In this document: positions 45,096 through 54,380 of the stretch, in pieces
Layout: the number at the start of each line of letters is the position of its first letter
How positions within the stretch are numbered: the stretch's first letter is position 1
DNA from: RFSX01 sp964567435
GTDB taxonomy: Bacteria > Bacteroidota > Bacteroidia > Chitinophagales > Saprospiraceae
Length of the DNA: 64,000 bases
Direction: 5' to 3'
Assembly (NCBI GenBank): GCA_964567435.1
Contig: CAZMMQ010000007.1
Coordinates: 1 to 64,000, forward strand
Position numbers and translations under genes: made by a program
Notes under the pieces: generated by a model
The model's input: only the letters and a program-made list of their open reading frames with translations
What the model was told of the DNA's origin: nothing
The model's database searches: none

Positions 45096-45267
45096 CATTT
45101 TGGTCAATTTTTACTTTGGATTTAGAAAGAATCTAAATTTACAAATCCTTGATCACATTTTTCAAGATTGTAAATGAAGCACTATTAAAAAGTCTGTTAA
45201 TCATTTTTTTTGCCTTCATATTTTTGAAAAGAGCGATTAGTATTGTTTAGTTTGCCGTCCATTTACA

Positions 45268-45948
45268 ATGACTCAAAACAGAATTAATATTGCGATAGAC
45301 GGCCATTCTTCTTGTGGCAAGTCTACCCTAGCCAAGCAGCTCGCTGCTACATTAGGCTATCTATATATTGATTCTGGAGCTATGTACAGAGCCGTCTGTC
45401 TCTACTTCCTTGAAAATGATGTGGACCTCGCTGATCAAAATCAAGTCTCTCAAGCCTTGGATCAGGTACATATTAAAATGGAGAACAATGACAACACCTT
45501 CCAGATTCAACTCAATGGAAAAAATGTCACTAGTAGAATCATACAGCTTGATGTATCCAGTCGCGTCTCTGAGGTAGCGGCTCTCAGCATTGTAAGACGT
45601 AAATTAGTTGAGATCCAAAAACAACAAGGTATAGACAAAGGGGTCGTCATGGATGGCCGTGATATAGGTACTGTGGTCTATCCTCAGGCTGAACTCAAAC
45701 TTTTTGTCACCGCAGAAATAGAAGTCAGAACTCAGAGAAGATATACAGAGCTTAAGGAAAAAAATATGGAAACCCCCTATGACGCCATCAGACAAAATTT
45801 GATGCACCGCGATCATATCGACAGTACGAGAGCTGACAGCCCACTAATACAGGCGGATGATGCTATTCTAATAGACAATAGTTTTATGTATCGTTCTGAG
45901 CAATTATACCTCTGTCTGAAGCTAGCCAAGGAGCGGATAGATGGCTAG
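45268..45948 (+). CDS. cmk: (d)CMP kinase
   Basis: 226 residues, standard length. It phosphorylates CMP and dCMP with ATP. The P-loop IAIDGHSSCGKSTLAKQLA (about 7-25), SGAMYRAVC (about 36-44), the RDIGTVVYPQAELKLFVTA segment (about 128-146) and the lid arginines in VRTQRRY and QNLMHRDHIDSTRADSPL are all present. It is the only gene of its transcript, closed by a strong bidirectional-looking terminator before the giant surface-protein gene on the other strand. Confidence 0.97.
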   Translation: MTQNRINIAIDGHSSCGKSTLAKQLAATLGYLYIDSGAMYRAVCLYFLENDVDLADQNQVSQALDQVHIKMENNDNTFQIQLNGKNVTSRIIQLDVSSRVSEVAALSIVRRKLVEIQKQQGIDKGVVMDGRDIGTVVYPQAELKLFVTAEIEVRTQRRYTELKEKNMETPYDAIRQNLMHRDHIDSTRADSPLIQADDAILIDNSFMYRSEQLYLCLKLAKERIDG

Positions 45949-45978
45949 CTAGCCAATTCCAATTATGTAAAAATTTAA

Positions 45979-46006
45979 AAAGGGTTCACCCGAAGGTAAA
46001 CCCTTT
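45979..46006. terminator. Bidirectional terminator between cmk and the giant gene
   Basis: AAAGGGTTCACC and GGTAAACCCTTT form a 12-position stem with one mismatch and a CGAA tetraloop, A-rich on the left and T/A-rich on the right. It can end both the rightward cmk transcript and the leftward giant-gene transcript. Confidence 0.8.
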
Positions 46007-46042
46007 ATAAAAAGACATCAGTTAAACTTTATGGTTATTGTC

Positions 46043-49000
46043 TTATCTAAACACGGTGATATCACCGGCTTCTATTTCTGGTCTTTCTAGTGGACCACCC
46101 TCGTCTATAACTAGATTAATCACATACACATATACACCTTGCTCTACATTACCTGCAGCATCATTACCCCAGCGGCCTGTAAAGCCAAGATCCCATACTT
46201 GTCCTGTTGCATCAGTATCACTATCATCCATTACATCCACTAAAGGATCTAATTCCTTGATATATACAAGTTCTCCCCATCTGTCATAGATTGCTACATC
46301 TCTTACGGTTACACTTCCTTGAGTGAACATGGTCCATCTTGCATTCTCGGCGTCAGCTTGGGCAGAAATCACATTCGGGATATACCATCTTTCGAAATCA
46401 ATGATTGTGATATCTCTGTCATCAGTTAAGAAACAGTTATCTGCAAAGAAGACCTGTACACCCAAAGTAAATTCTCTACCTAATTCTTCTAAATTAGCAA
46501 CGATATCAATAATTGATTGCTCTTCAGAATTGACCACAACTGGTACACCATCTATAAACCATATCACATCTGTAGGCTCTGCTGAAATACCTCCAAGCTC
46601 AAAAGTGAATGTACCATTCTCATCTACCATCAGCGTCTCATCACCTACGATATTGACTTCTCCGACTGGAGCAGCTTCTACAGGAATGGATAGCATATCA
46701 GTACAACCATTAGCATCTCTGACAAGCATATCATAGATACCAGGCCCTGGTATAGTGTATACAGGGTCAGCCTGCGATGGAGGATTATCTAACCACTCAT
46801 AAGTATATGGCTCTGTACCACCTGTCGCTTCTATAGTAATAGTCGGTGCTACATCAAAAATACAATCAGCTGGATTCGCTGTAATACCAAGTATTCTAGG
46901 TCTCTCAAAGACTTCGAAATCATACATGGTCGTATAGACACAATCATCACCTGTTACAGTCGTATATGTCGCAGAGTAGGTAATATCTATTACTCCAGAT
47001 GATAAGTCAGCTACTGCTACATTACCATTAGATGGATTAACAGCCGTACTGCTACTCATCCAAGCTTCTTCCAGATTACTGCCTGCAGGTGGTGTGCCTT
47101 GGAATATCTCACTTCCTGGTAAAGTAAAATCACTAACATCTCCTTCACAGAAGTCTTGTAATGTTAAAGAAGATGGTATCAACTCTGGACAATCAGACGG
47201 TGTACATACTACTGTTGCACTCGGAGATGTCAGACACAGCTCTGGCCCAACAATATTAATCGGCGTCACCACAATAGTGACAGGATCTTGAGAGGTTAGG
47301 TTATCAGCTACGAAGGTCGTTTCCTGAGTTGTCTCTGTTGTTCTTCCAGGAATACTAATCTCATATCCTTCTGCACCTTCCAGTTCATTCCAGATAAAAG
47401 TCACTGAACTTATAGTCACAGAACCACATGATACCATAAGAGTCTGTGATAGACCCACATTAAATGATACTTCTACTGGGTCACTTACACAATCTGATGC
47501 ACTTTGCTGGGTCAATGAAATTGTTTTCATACCATCATCATCATATCTTACAACTACACCATCTGGGAAGTCTCCTCCTACGACTGTTCCACCATCATAA
47601 TCAAGCATACTTGTCACTTGAGGGTCAACAATTGCTGGTCCACTCACTGTGATTATGTCTCCTTGACAAATGTCATCAATGTCATTGATAGCAGCTGTAG
47701 GTCGGATATTAACTTGAATCTCTACAGTCTCCGAGAATACGCATTCAAGAGGGAAACTAGCATCTGCCCACTCAAAGTCTATCTCATATAGCGCACTAAC
47801 CTCTTCGTCATCTGGTGTAAATAAGCCATTGGCGTCTACTCTACTATCCAACCATGTTATAGTACCTGGTAGAATAGCACCAGTCGCATCTAGCACCTCT
47901 CCTACCTCCAATTGTATTGGAGCAGCTCCAGCTTCCCAACATGCTTCTTGTTGTGGTACATCAAACTGAGGGACTATACAACTCGTCGCTATACAATCTT
48001 GTTCTTCAGACATTCCATTACCACAATCCACATCTATATTAAGAGCCGTAATCGTAATATCGACCTCATCATCTTGACTTAGATTATCTATTGTTATCGT
48101 CGTTACCGATGGATCATTAATTGTATCTGGATCAGCAGTATTACCGTTAATAGTTATGATGACTTCATACCCTGAGATATCAGAAACTTCTGTCCATTCG
48201 AATGTGACAAAATCAAGACTTGAATCTACACAATTGATTGGAGACATATTTGGAACGCCAGGACAAGGTGCTGTACATAGTCTTGTCTCAGCAGGAAGTG
48301 TACATCCATCCTGAGGATGAATCGGCTGTACCGATAATATGTAATCTTCCATAGGTCCAAGATTATTGACCGTGAATGACAACTGATCTGTTCTTTCTAT
48401 AAAGATCGGATTAGCTGGATCAGTCACATTGACCAATTCAAATGAATCAATATTAGTGATGGCTTCCCACGCAAATATGATCATGCCTGGTGTCTCGTCG
48501 CAAGACTCAAATGTTACTCCTGCAAAAGTGAGACAGTTGCTCGCCATGCATGTTACTGAGTTGGACGCGTTACAGCTGCCACTAGCAAAATTGTCATTGA
48601 TAGCCGTCACAGTAACAATCACCTCGTCGCCTTCATTTAATGTATTGTTTTCGTATTCTAATACGTCACTGGCATCATAAGCAAATGGAGATCCTGGTAT
48701 GGCTGTGCCATTAATAGTAACAGCTACTGAATAACTTGTCGCTCCAGCAACCTGATCCCATCCTGCAGTGATAAAGTCTAATCCCTGATCTATACAATTT
48801 GGATTAGGCGCTTCTAGCTCAGGGATGACATCAACCATAAAGGTGGTCATATCTTCACAGCCTGCTACATTTGAAATTGCCTCTATTAGATAGCTTCCAG
48901 GCTCTGTGAATCTTATATCTCCATCTGCATTAGCGACTGGATCATCAGTGGCTATATCATTAACATCATAATTCCATGATACAGAACCTTCTGGGGCATC

Positions 49001-52000
49001 CAAAAGTAACGATACATCATTGACACAGACAGGCGTCTCAAACTCAAATGATGGATCTGGAACTTGTAATACCTCATATGATAGGTTAAATACTCTTTCT
49101 GGACACTGTGGATCAAAAGTATAGGTGACTTGGATATCATAGGTGCCCGGCGCTAATCCATCTGTATCAAACTCACCAGTGACAGGATCTACAAACCCTG
49201 CTGGTGTACTCTCAAAAGATAACATACCATTAGGTTCAGAGAATGGAAATCCGTCTGCCAATGTCAATACACCAGGTGTATCATTCTGGCAGAAATCAGT
49301 CCCTTGTATTTCCTGAGTCACACTCGCTGGCGGACAATTAGAAGTCGTACATGGCACCGCTGTCGATGGCTCACTATTAAAGCAAGGCATGCCACCTAAA
49401 GCTGTTACCGTATATGTGACTGTTGTGCCTAAAGCTAAACCAGTCGTGGTATGACTAGTAACACTGTCATCATAATCCATAACTGCTGCGCCATCTTCAA
49501 ATACAGTATACCCTGTCGCTCCAGGTATAGGTTCCCAAGTGATCTCCAGATCATTTTGACCTTGATTTCCACAAGTAACTTTCGGTGCTTCTAAAGGCTC
49601 TATCACCATGAAATTAGCTGGTAGTGACACTCTAGAAGAACAACCAGAAAGTGTATCCTCTATACTGACGATCACTTGTTGCATTCCAGCACCAGGAAAA
49701 TCATAAGTTGTAAAATTATCAAAGGTCTTTATAGAGTTAGTCCCATTGACAAAGGTATACTCGTAGTTAGGACTTGGTGGATTAGCGGTAGCCGTCACCG
49801 TCACCGATGTCATCGCATTGGCGTCTGGTGCACCGATAATACAAATATCTGATATAGGATCTACGGCCACTGTTGGCGGATCTGTCAAGTTAACACAAAC
49901 AAAGGCAGGATCTGATAGTCCACATACTGCATCTGCAACCACAGATACACAATCATCCGGATCATAGCCTGATGGGAAAGTGATATCCACAACTGTACCA
50001 TCTCCATTTGCAGACACATCTGTCACTACTACACCTGGAATTATTGGGTTGTTATTCCAGATATAATCTGTATCTGGTGCAGCATTTGTTACCATAAATC
50101 TATGATCTTCCAAATCTGTCGCACAGAAAGTATCGTCACCTGCAACAATTGGTGGTGGTGGCATTGCCACTCCCCAAGCAAATGGACCATAAGTCGTGGT
50201 ACATTGATCTATTCTTTCTTCATCATGGAATGGACCATAAGTCCCTTCTCCTTCTTCTGAGTCCCACCAAGCTCCATCGACAAAATCAAAGGTGATACGG
50301 ACACAGACATCCCTTGGCTGACTGAGCTGGATGGTTCCAGTTGTATTACCCGGTGAAATATTTTCACCTGTATTACAATCAATAAATTCGACTACTTGGG
50401 AACTTTGAAATATCTCTCCCCACTCTTCGTACTCATCATCCAAAAGATCAAAATCAATTCCCGCTGTATAAGCACCACAACCCAAATCCTCGGTTATGAT
50501 TGGCACAGTACCAACTGTGATTGCTATGTTAGGTAAGGTATCACAATATTGATCTCTGCCTGGTCTCCATGTATCCATCTCATCACTATACCCTTCTATT
50601 CTTAGACATATAGCGGCATTAAGCGAATCTGGCGCTTCTAAGTCTCTTATCACATTATCTTGTCTCCAATCCCATTCCCACTCATACACTTGGTCATCGC
50701 AGTCCAAAGGATCATTGATTTCGCACTCCATGAACTGGCATCTCCACATAAAAGCTTGCACATCTGTCTTGACTCTATTACCAACAGGTCTGATGCATAG
50801 TTCTTGAGGCACCTCACAATCGCAATCAGGATCAAGGAAGGTAAACAGATTGCAGTTATATCCATCTGCATTCAATGGCCAAGAGTCTACATCTGCTAGG
50901 AAAACGGCATCCCCTAACCATTCTAATCCATCCATATTTGGATCTTGGTCAGAATCTGCTGGATCAAAACCTGCAGGGTTCTCTGCTGGGTCCAAGGTTT
51001 CTATACATACATCGAACTGATAGGTCTCAGGTAGTATATTGACAACATGGACATCTAGGCAGACAGGTCCTGGCTTAGGGTCGCATTCGAATACTATTTC
51101 TTCAAGGCAAATTTGATGAAGACCTTCTGTATCTGGTGCTTCTAGGGGAGGAATAAAGCCGCCACCATCTATTAGCGGATTCCATTCTATGTCACCCATC
51201 CAAGTTGTTGACCATCTAAATATGGTGTTTAAAGATTCTGCATATTGTCCACATTCATCCTGTAACTCAGGAATAGAACTAACAGGGTTACCTTGATGGA
51301 TAACACCAAATTGGATCTCTTCACCTGGACATACAGTCACACTACTTGTTAGTTCGCAGTTACCAGTTGGACTTGGCAAAGAAGGATCATCGAAGTTATC
51401 TGTCAGCATCTCGTCTCTACAAGGACTAAAAGCTGTAATGGCATCTATTTCTGGTAAGCCAAGAAAATCTAATCCCTCAACGGTGACTGTATACAAACAA
51501 TCATCTCCATTACAACCATCCACAAACATGTAATAAGTCTGACCAGGCACAAAATTACCTGAAGATAAGTTTTGTTGAGTAGTTGTACATCCACCTGTCC
51601 AGACGACACAGTCATCAAACTCACAACTATCATAGATACCCAGCTGTACCCCTTGTCCAGTACTACACATGTCCAAGTCCACGATGATTTCTAATTCCTC
51701 AGCACTTGCTACAAAGGCAAACCACGACATATTATGTGGTACATTACCTCCATCACCACATAGTGGGGTCGGTTGTGAACCATCATTTATCGGCGCACAT
51801 CCTGGGTTAATAAATTCACATTCTGGGTTACATGAGGTATATCCTTCTTGTAGCTCCACTGGATCACATAATCGACAACCATTTGGAAATACAGGATCTG
51901 CATCTTCACAAGTCTCACAGAATATCGATCCTACATCTCCACAACTACCACATTGTAAGGTAAAGTCAAAGCAGTGCTCCAAATTACCAGAGGGATCACA

Positions 52001-54166
52001 CATATCAGTAATAGTGATACATACCTGAGTTGTAGTTATTGAATTTGTAGCAAAATCAACAAGCATTGGTGGTGTCGGTTGATCAGCAAAGTCTGAAATT
52101 GCAGCAGAACATGGTAAGTGAGAATAAGTAACCATCACATCACATCCACCTTCCCATACAATATCTTCTATAGCTTCCCACATCCATGTGTTCATATCAT
52201 TATCCATCCATACACATGGATCAAAATCATTGGTACATTGTGCATCTGGTAAGTTTAATGAAATATCTTCTGGATAGTGATCAGTAGGATCTCCTATCCA
52301 ATCCAATGGCTGTATACCTCCACCTATATCTACAGTCCACTCTAGTCTATATACATCTCCATTACCACACTCATCAATCAAATTCCATTCTATAAATCCA
52401 ACTTCTCCACAGAGATTAGGGTAAAATTCATCCTGAACTGCAATATCTTGGATTGTCAATACTGAAAAGTCAGTACAGTTATCGGTTATGGCATTAATAT
52501 TAATTTGGACCATAGCTGTGAAGTCATCTATTGTCTCTATCTCATTAGGACAAAATGTACCTACATTCGTTCCATTTCCAGGGAATAAATCTGCTAATAT
52601 TGGAGCCTGAGTATCATCTACATCTAGAGTCAACTGGTCAGTATTACTTAAGTTACCACAAGGATCTTCGTACTCTATACTAAAAGTAATTTCAAAGCAA
52701 GTATTCGTTCCAGGATCTAAATCATCCGCGGTGATACTTCCTGGATCTGGCGTGATTGTAAAATCACCAATACTTAACCCAGATAAATCTGTACAATCAT
52801 CTGTCACAATTCCACCACCCGTAAGTATCGCATCTACCTCTGATTGAATAGCAGCCAAATTGCTACATTCTGGAGTAACACTTTGAGCGGCGCCCGACAA
52901 GTCTAATACAGGGGGTGTATTATCTACTACCTCTACTTGACCAGTCCATGAGAATATATTACCACATAGATCCTCAATCTCAAAATCTATATCGTATGTA
53001 TCAGCTACGCAGGTCGAGAAATCTAATGGTGTAGGATCGCCACCTACCAAGCTGATCACAAGGTCACCTGGTGCAGTACAAAGATCACTAAAATAATTAG
53101 CACCTCCACCGTTATTGAGTATATCTGTGATGTACGCTTGGATATCGGCATCAGTGGTTACATTATCACAGGTAAATACCATCAAGCCTGGTGCGGCATT
53201 GTCGAAAGGATCTTGTGTATCTAAAATCTCATAAGTAAAATCCTCATCAATGGTATTACCACAAGCATCCTCAGCAGTCGCCGTAATGGTGATAAGATTA
53301 TTATCCACACAATCAGTAAAATCTATGGATGGTAGAGGTGTTGCTGTAATTATTAGAGACGCCACATCAGTACAATCATCCATGAAGATGGAATTCTCAT
53401 TTGGATCCAAATTATCTAAGATATCATCATACCATGTCTGTAACATAGACATAGACTGACCCATGTCACACTCATTACTGGTTGTACTAGGATCACTATC
53501 TACAAATGGATCTTCGGTATCTTCTACTTCGTAATCGAAGTCAAACGAAACCGAGTTGCCACATTCATCTTCAACATCAAAGGTTACTGTATACACTTGA
53601 TTACCACATACAGTAAAGTCCACTACTGGTGGGTTAACTGCGGTGATGGTTAGTGCCGTTGGGTCAGCACAGTTATCATCGAAGACAAAATTACCGTTGA
53701 GAGAATTGGCTTCTATATCTGCGATCCAATCATCAATATCGGCTTGCAGATTCATTGTACACTGCTCGCCAGATACATTGGCATCTTCTAAGGAACTGTC
53801 ATCGTTGTGATCAAATGGATCCGTTGTATCATCTGTATCTAGAAATACAGTGATCGTCACTATACTTCCATCGCAGTCCAAATCGACTTCCACCTCTACA
53901 ACATCTGTCCCATTACAATCATAAGGGGGTGAAGTAACAATGTTATTAATCTGGTCATAGGTAATATTCCCATTACAGTCTCCAGTAGCTGAGGTCCATG
54001 AACTAGCTTGCAAAATAACCTCTATAGCATCCATGAAGTCATCCGCATCGAGGTTATTACACTCCACGGTACCAACAGTAGTATTATCCTGGTCTATAGT
54101 CTGGGCGGTAAGAAAATTAGAAGTTAAAAGAAAGATTGTAAGCGGTAAAAATAGCTTTTTGATCAT
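46043..54166 (-). CDS. Giant T9SS type B surface protein, HYR-variant and FN3-like repeats
   Basis: 2707 residues. Signal peptide MIKKLFLPLTIFLLTSNFLT. Residues about 23-640 are roughly 100-residue Cys-containing units (C...DDC...C...DxCGN), an HYR-like design with a helical insert in each (WIADIEANS, WYDDILDNL, YITDILNNG). Next come a Cys-rich stretch and a PPC-like domain (about 800-920). From about 1530 to 2250 at least five fibronectin-III-like modules recur (ITWEPIPGATGY, FAWEAITN, FEWTEVSD, FIWNELEG). A SprB-like repeat (near 2480) precedes the type B sorting domain (about 2592-2707: VAIYDRWGELVY, GRWGNDAAG, QGVYVYVINL, GDITVFR). Exported through the type IX system and attached to the cell surface; likely an adhesin or a scaffold. 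No enzymatic motif seen. Confidence 0.93.
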   Translation of the reverse strand: MIKKLFLPLTIFLLTSNFLTAQTIDQDNTTVGTVECNNLDADDFMDAIEVILQASSWTSATGDCNGNITYDQINNIVTSPPYDCNGTDVVEVEVDLDCDGSIVTITVFLDTDDTTDPFDHNDDSSLEDANVSGEQCTMNLQADIDDWIADIEANSLNGNFVFDDNCADPTALTITAVNPPVVDFTVCGNQVYTVTFDVEDECGNSVSFDFDYEVEDTEDPFVDSDPSTTSNECDMGQSMSMLQTWYDDILDNLDPNENSIFMDDCTDVASLIITATPLPSIDFTDCVDNNLITITATAEDACGNTIDEDFTYEILDTQDPFDNAAPGLMVFTCDNVTTDADIQAYITDILNNGGGANYFSDLCTAPGDLVISLVGGDPTPLDFSTCVADTYDIDFEIEDLCGNIFSWTGQVEVVDNTPPVLDLSGAAQSVTPECSNLAAIQSEVDAILTGGGIVTDDCTDLSGLSIGDFTITPDPGSITADDLDPGTNTCFEITFSIEYEDPCGNLSNTDQLTLDVDDTQAPILADLFPGNGTNVGTFCPNEIETIDDFTAMVQININAITDNCTDFSVLTIQDIAVQDEFYPNLCGEVGFIEWNLIDECGNGDVYRLEWTVDIGGGIQPLDWIGDPTDHYPEDISLNLPDAQCTNDFDPCVWMDNDMNTWMWEAIEDIVWEGGCDVMVTYSHLPCSAAISDFADQPTPPMLVDFATNSITTTQVCITITDMCDPSGNLEHCFDFTLQCGSCGDVGSIFCETCEDADPVFPNGCRLCDPVELQEGYTSCNPECEFINPGCAPINDGSQPTPLCGDGGNVPHNMSWFAFVASAEELEIIVDLDMCSTGQGVQLGIYDSCEFDDCVVWTGGCTTTQQNLSSGNFVPGQTYYMFVDGCNGDDCLYTVTVEGLDFLGLPEIDAITAFSPCRDEMLTDNFDDPSLPSPTGNCELTSSVTVCPGEEIQFGVIHQGNPVSSIPELQDECGQYAESLNTIFRWSTTWMGDIEWNPLIDGGGFIPPLEAPDTEGLHQICLEEIVFECDPKPGPVCLDVHVVNILPETYQFDVCIETLDPAENPAGFDPADSDQDPNMDGLEWLGDAVFLADVDSWPLNADGYNCNLFTFLDPDCDCEVPQELCIRPVGNRVKTDVQAFMWRCQFMECEINDPLDCDDQVYEWEWDWRQDNVIRDLEAPDSLNAAICLRIEGYSDEMDTWRPGRDQYCDTLPNIAITVGTVPIITEDLGCGAYTAGIDFDLLDDEYEEWGEIFQSSQVVEFIDCNTGENISPGNTTGTIQLSQPRDVCVRITFDFVDGAWWDSEEGEGTYGPFHDEERIDQCTTTYGPFAWGVAMPPPPIVAGDDTFCATDLEDHRFMVTNAAPDTDYIWNNNPIIPGVVVTDVSANGDGTVVDITFPSGYDPDDCVSVVADAVCGLSDPAFVCVNLTDPPTVAVDPISDICIIGAPDANAMTSVTVTATANPPSPNYEYTFVNGTNSIKTFDNFTTYDFPGAGMQQVIVSIEDTLSGCSSRVSLPANFMVIEPLEAPKVTCGNQGQNDLEITWEPIPGATGYTVFEDGAAVMDYDDSVTSHTTTGLALGTTVTYTVTALGGMPCFNSEPSTAVPCTTSNCPPASVTQEIQGTDFCQNDTPGVLTLADGFPFSEPNGMLSFESTPAGFVDPVTGEFDTDGLAPGTYDIQVTYTFDPQCPERVFNLSYEVLQVPDPSFEFETPVCVNDVSLLLDAPEGSVSWNYDVNDIATDDPVANADGDIRFTEPGSYLIEAISNVAGCEDMTTFMVDVIPELEAPNPNCIDQGLDFITAGWDQVAGATSYSVAVTINGTAIPGSPFAYDASDVLEYENNTLNEGDEVIVTVTAINDNFASGSCNASNSVTCMASNCLTFAGVTFESCDETPGMIIFAWEAITNIDSFELVNVTDPANPIFIERTDQLSFTVNNLGPMEDYILSVQPIHPQDGCTLPAETRLCTAPCPGVPNMSPINCVDSSLDFVTFEWTEVSDISGYEVIITINGNTADPDTINDPSVTTITIDNLSQDDEVDITITALNIDVDCGNGMSEEQDCIATSCIVPQFDVPQQEACWEAGAAPIQLEVGEVLDATGAILPGTITWLDSRVDANGLFTPDDEEVSALYEIDFEWADASFPLECVFSETVEIQVNIRPTAAINDIDDICQGDIITVSGPAIVDPQVTSMLDYDGGTVVGGDFPDGVVVRYDDDGMKTISLTQQSASDCVSDPVEVSFNVGLSQTLMVSCGSVTISSVTFIWNELEGAEGYEISIPGRTTETTQETTFVADNLTSQDPVTIVVTPINIVGPELCLTSPSATVVCTPSDCPELIPSSLTLQDFCEGDVSDFTLPGSEIFQGTPPAGSNLEEAWMSSSTAVNPSNGNVAVADLSSGVIDITYSATYTTVTGDDCVYTTMYDFEVFERPRILGITANPADCIFDVAPTITIEATGGTEPYTYEWLDNPPSQADPVYTIPGPGIYDMLVRDANGCTDMLSIPVEAAPVGEVNIVGDETLMVDENGTFTFELGGISAEPTDVIWFIDGVPVVVNSEEQSIIDIVANLEELGREFTLGVQVFFADNCFLTDDRDITIIDFERWYIPNVISAQADAENARWTMFTQGSVTVRDVAIYDRWGELVYIKELDPLVDVMDDSDTDATGQVWDLGFTGRWGNDAAGNVEQGVYVYVINLVIDEGGPLERPEIEAGDITVFR

Positions 54167-54324
54167 AACTGATGTTTGTCTCTTAATAACAATAGTTCTG
54201 TGGTTCGAATCTGCTTTGGACGCTACTATAATACTATAGTTTGCGGACTATCAAGAACAAACAACCACTTACTGTCTGACAAAAGCCATCAGTTGTAATG
54301 AAAAAGGGTGGACTGTCAATTTTT

Positions 54325-54354
54325 CGATAGACAACAGTCATTAGTTGTCTATCG
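54325..54354. other. Perfect hairpin in the gap between two giant genes
   Basis: CGATAGACAAC and GTTGTCTATCG form an 11-bp perfect stem with an 8-base loop. No T-tract follows on either strand, so it is not a standard intrinsic terminator; it lies 27 bp beyond the stop codon of the 1697-residue protein gene and could stabilise its mRNA 3' end. Confidence 0.6.
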
Positions 54355-54380
54355 GCTAGGTTCTAAAAATAAGTCACATA

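Noticed and set aside
46043..54166. Possible frameshift or fusion in the 2707-residue gene
   Set aside because: The frame is continuous from signal peptide to sorting domain and all module boundaries look natural.
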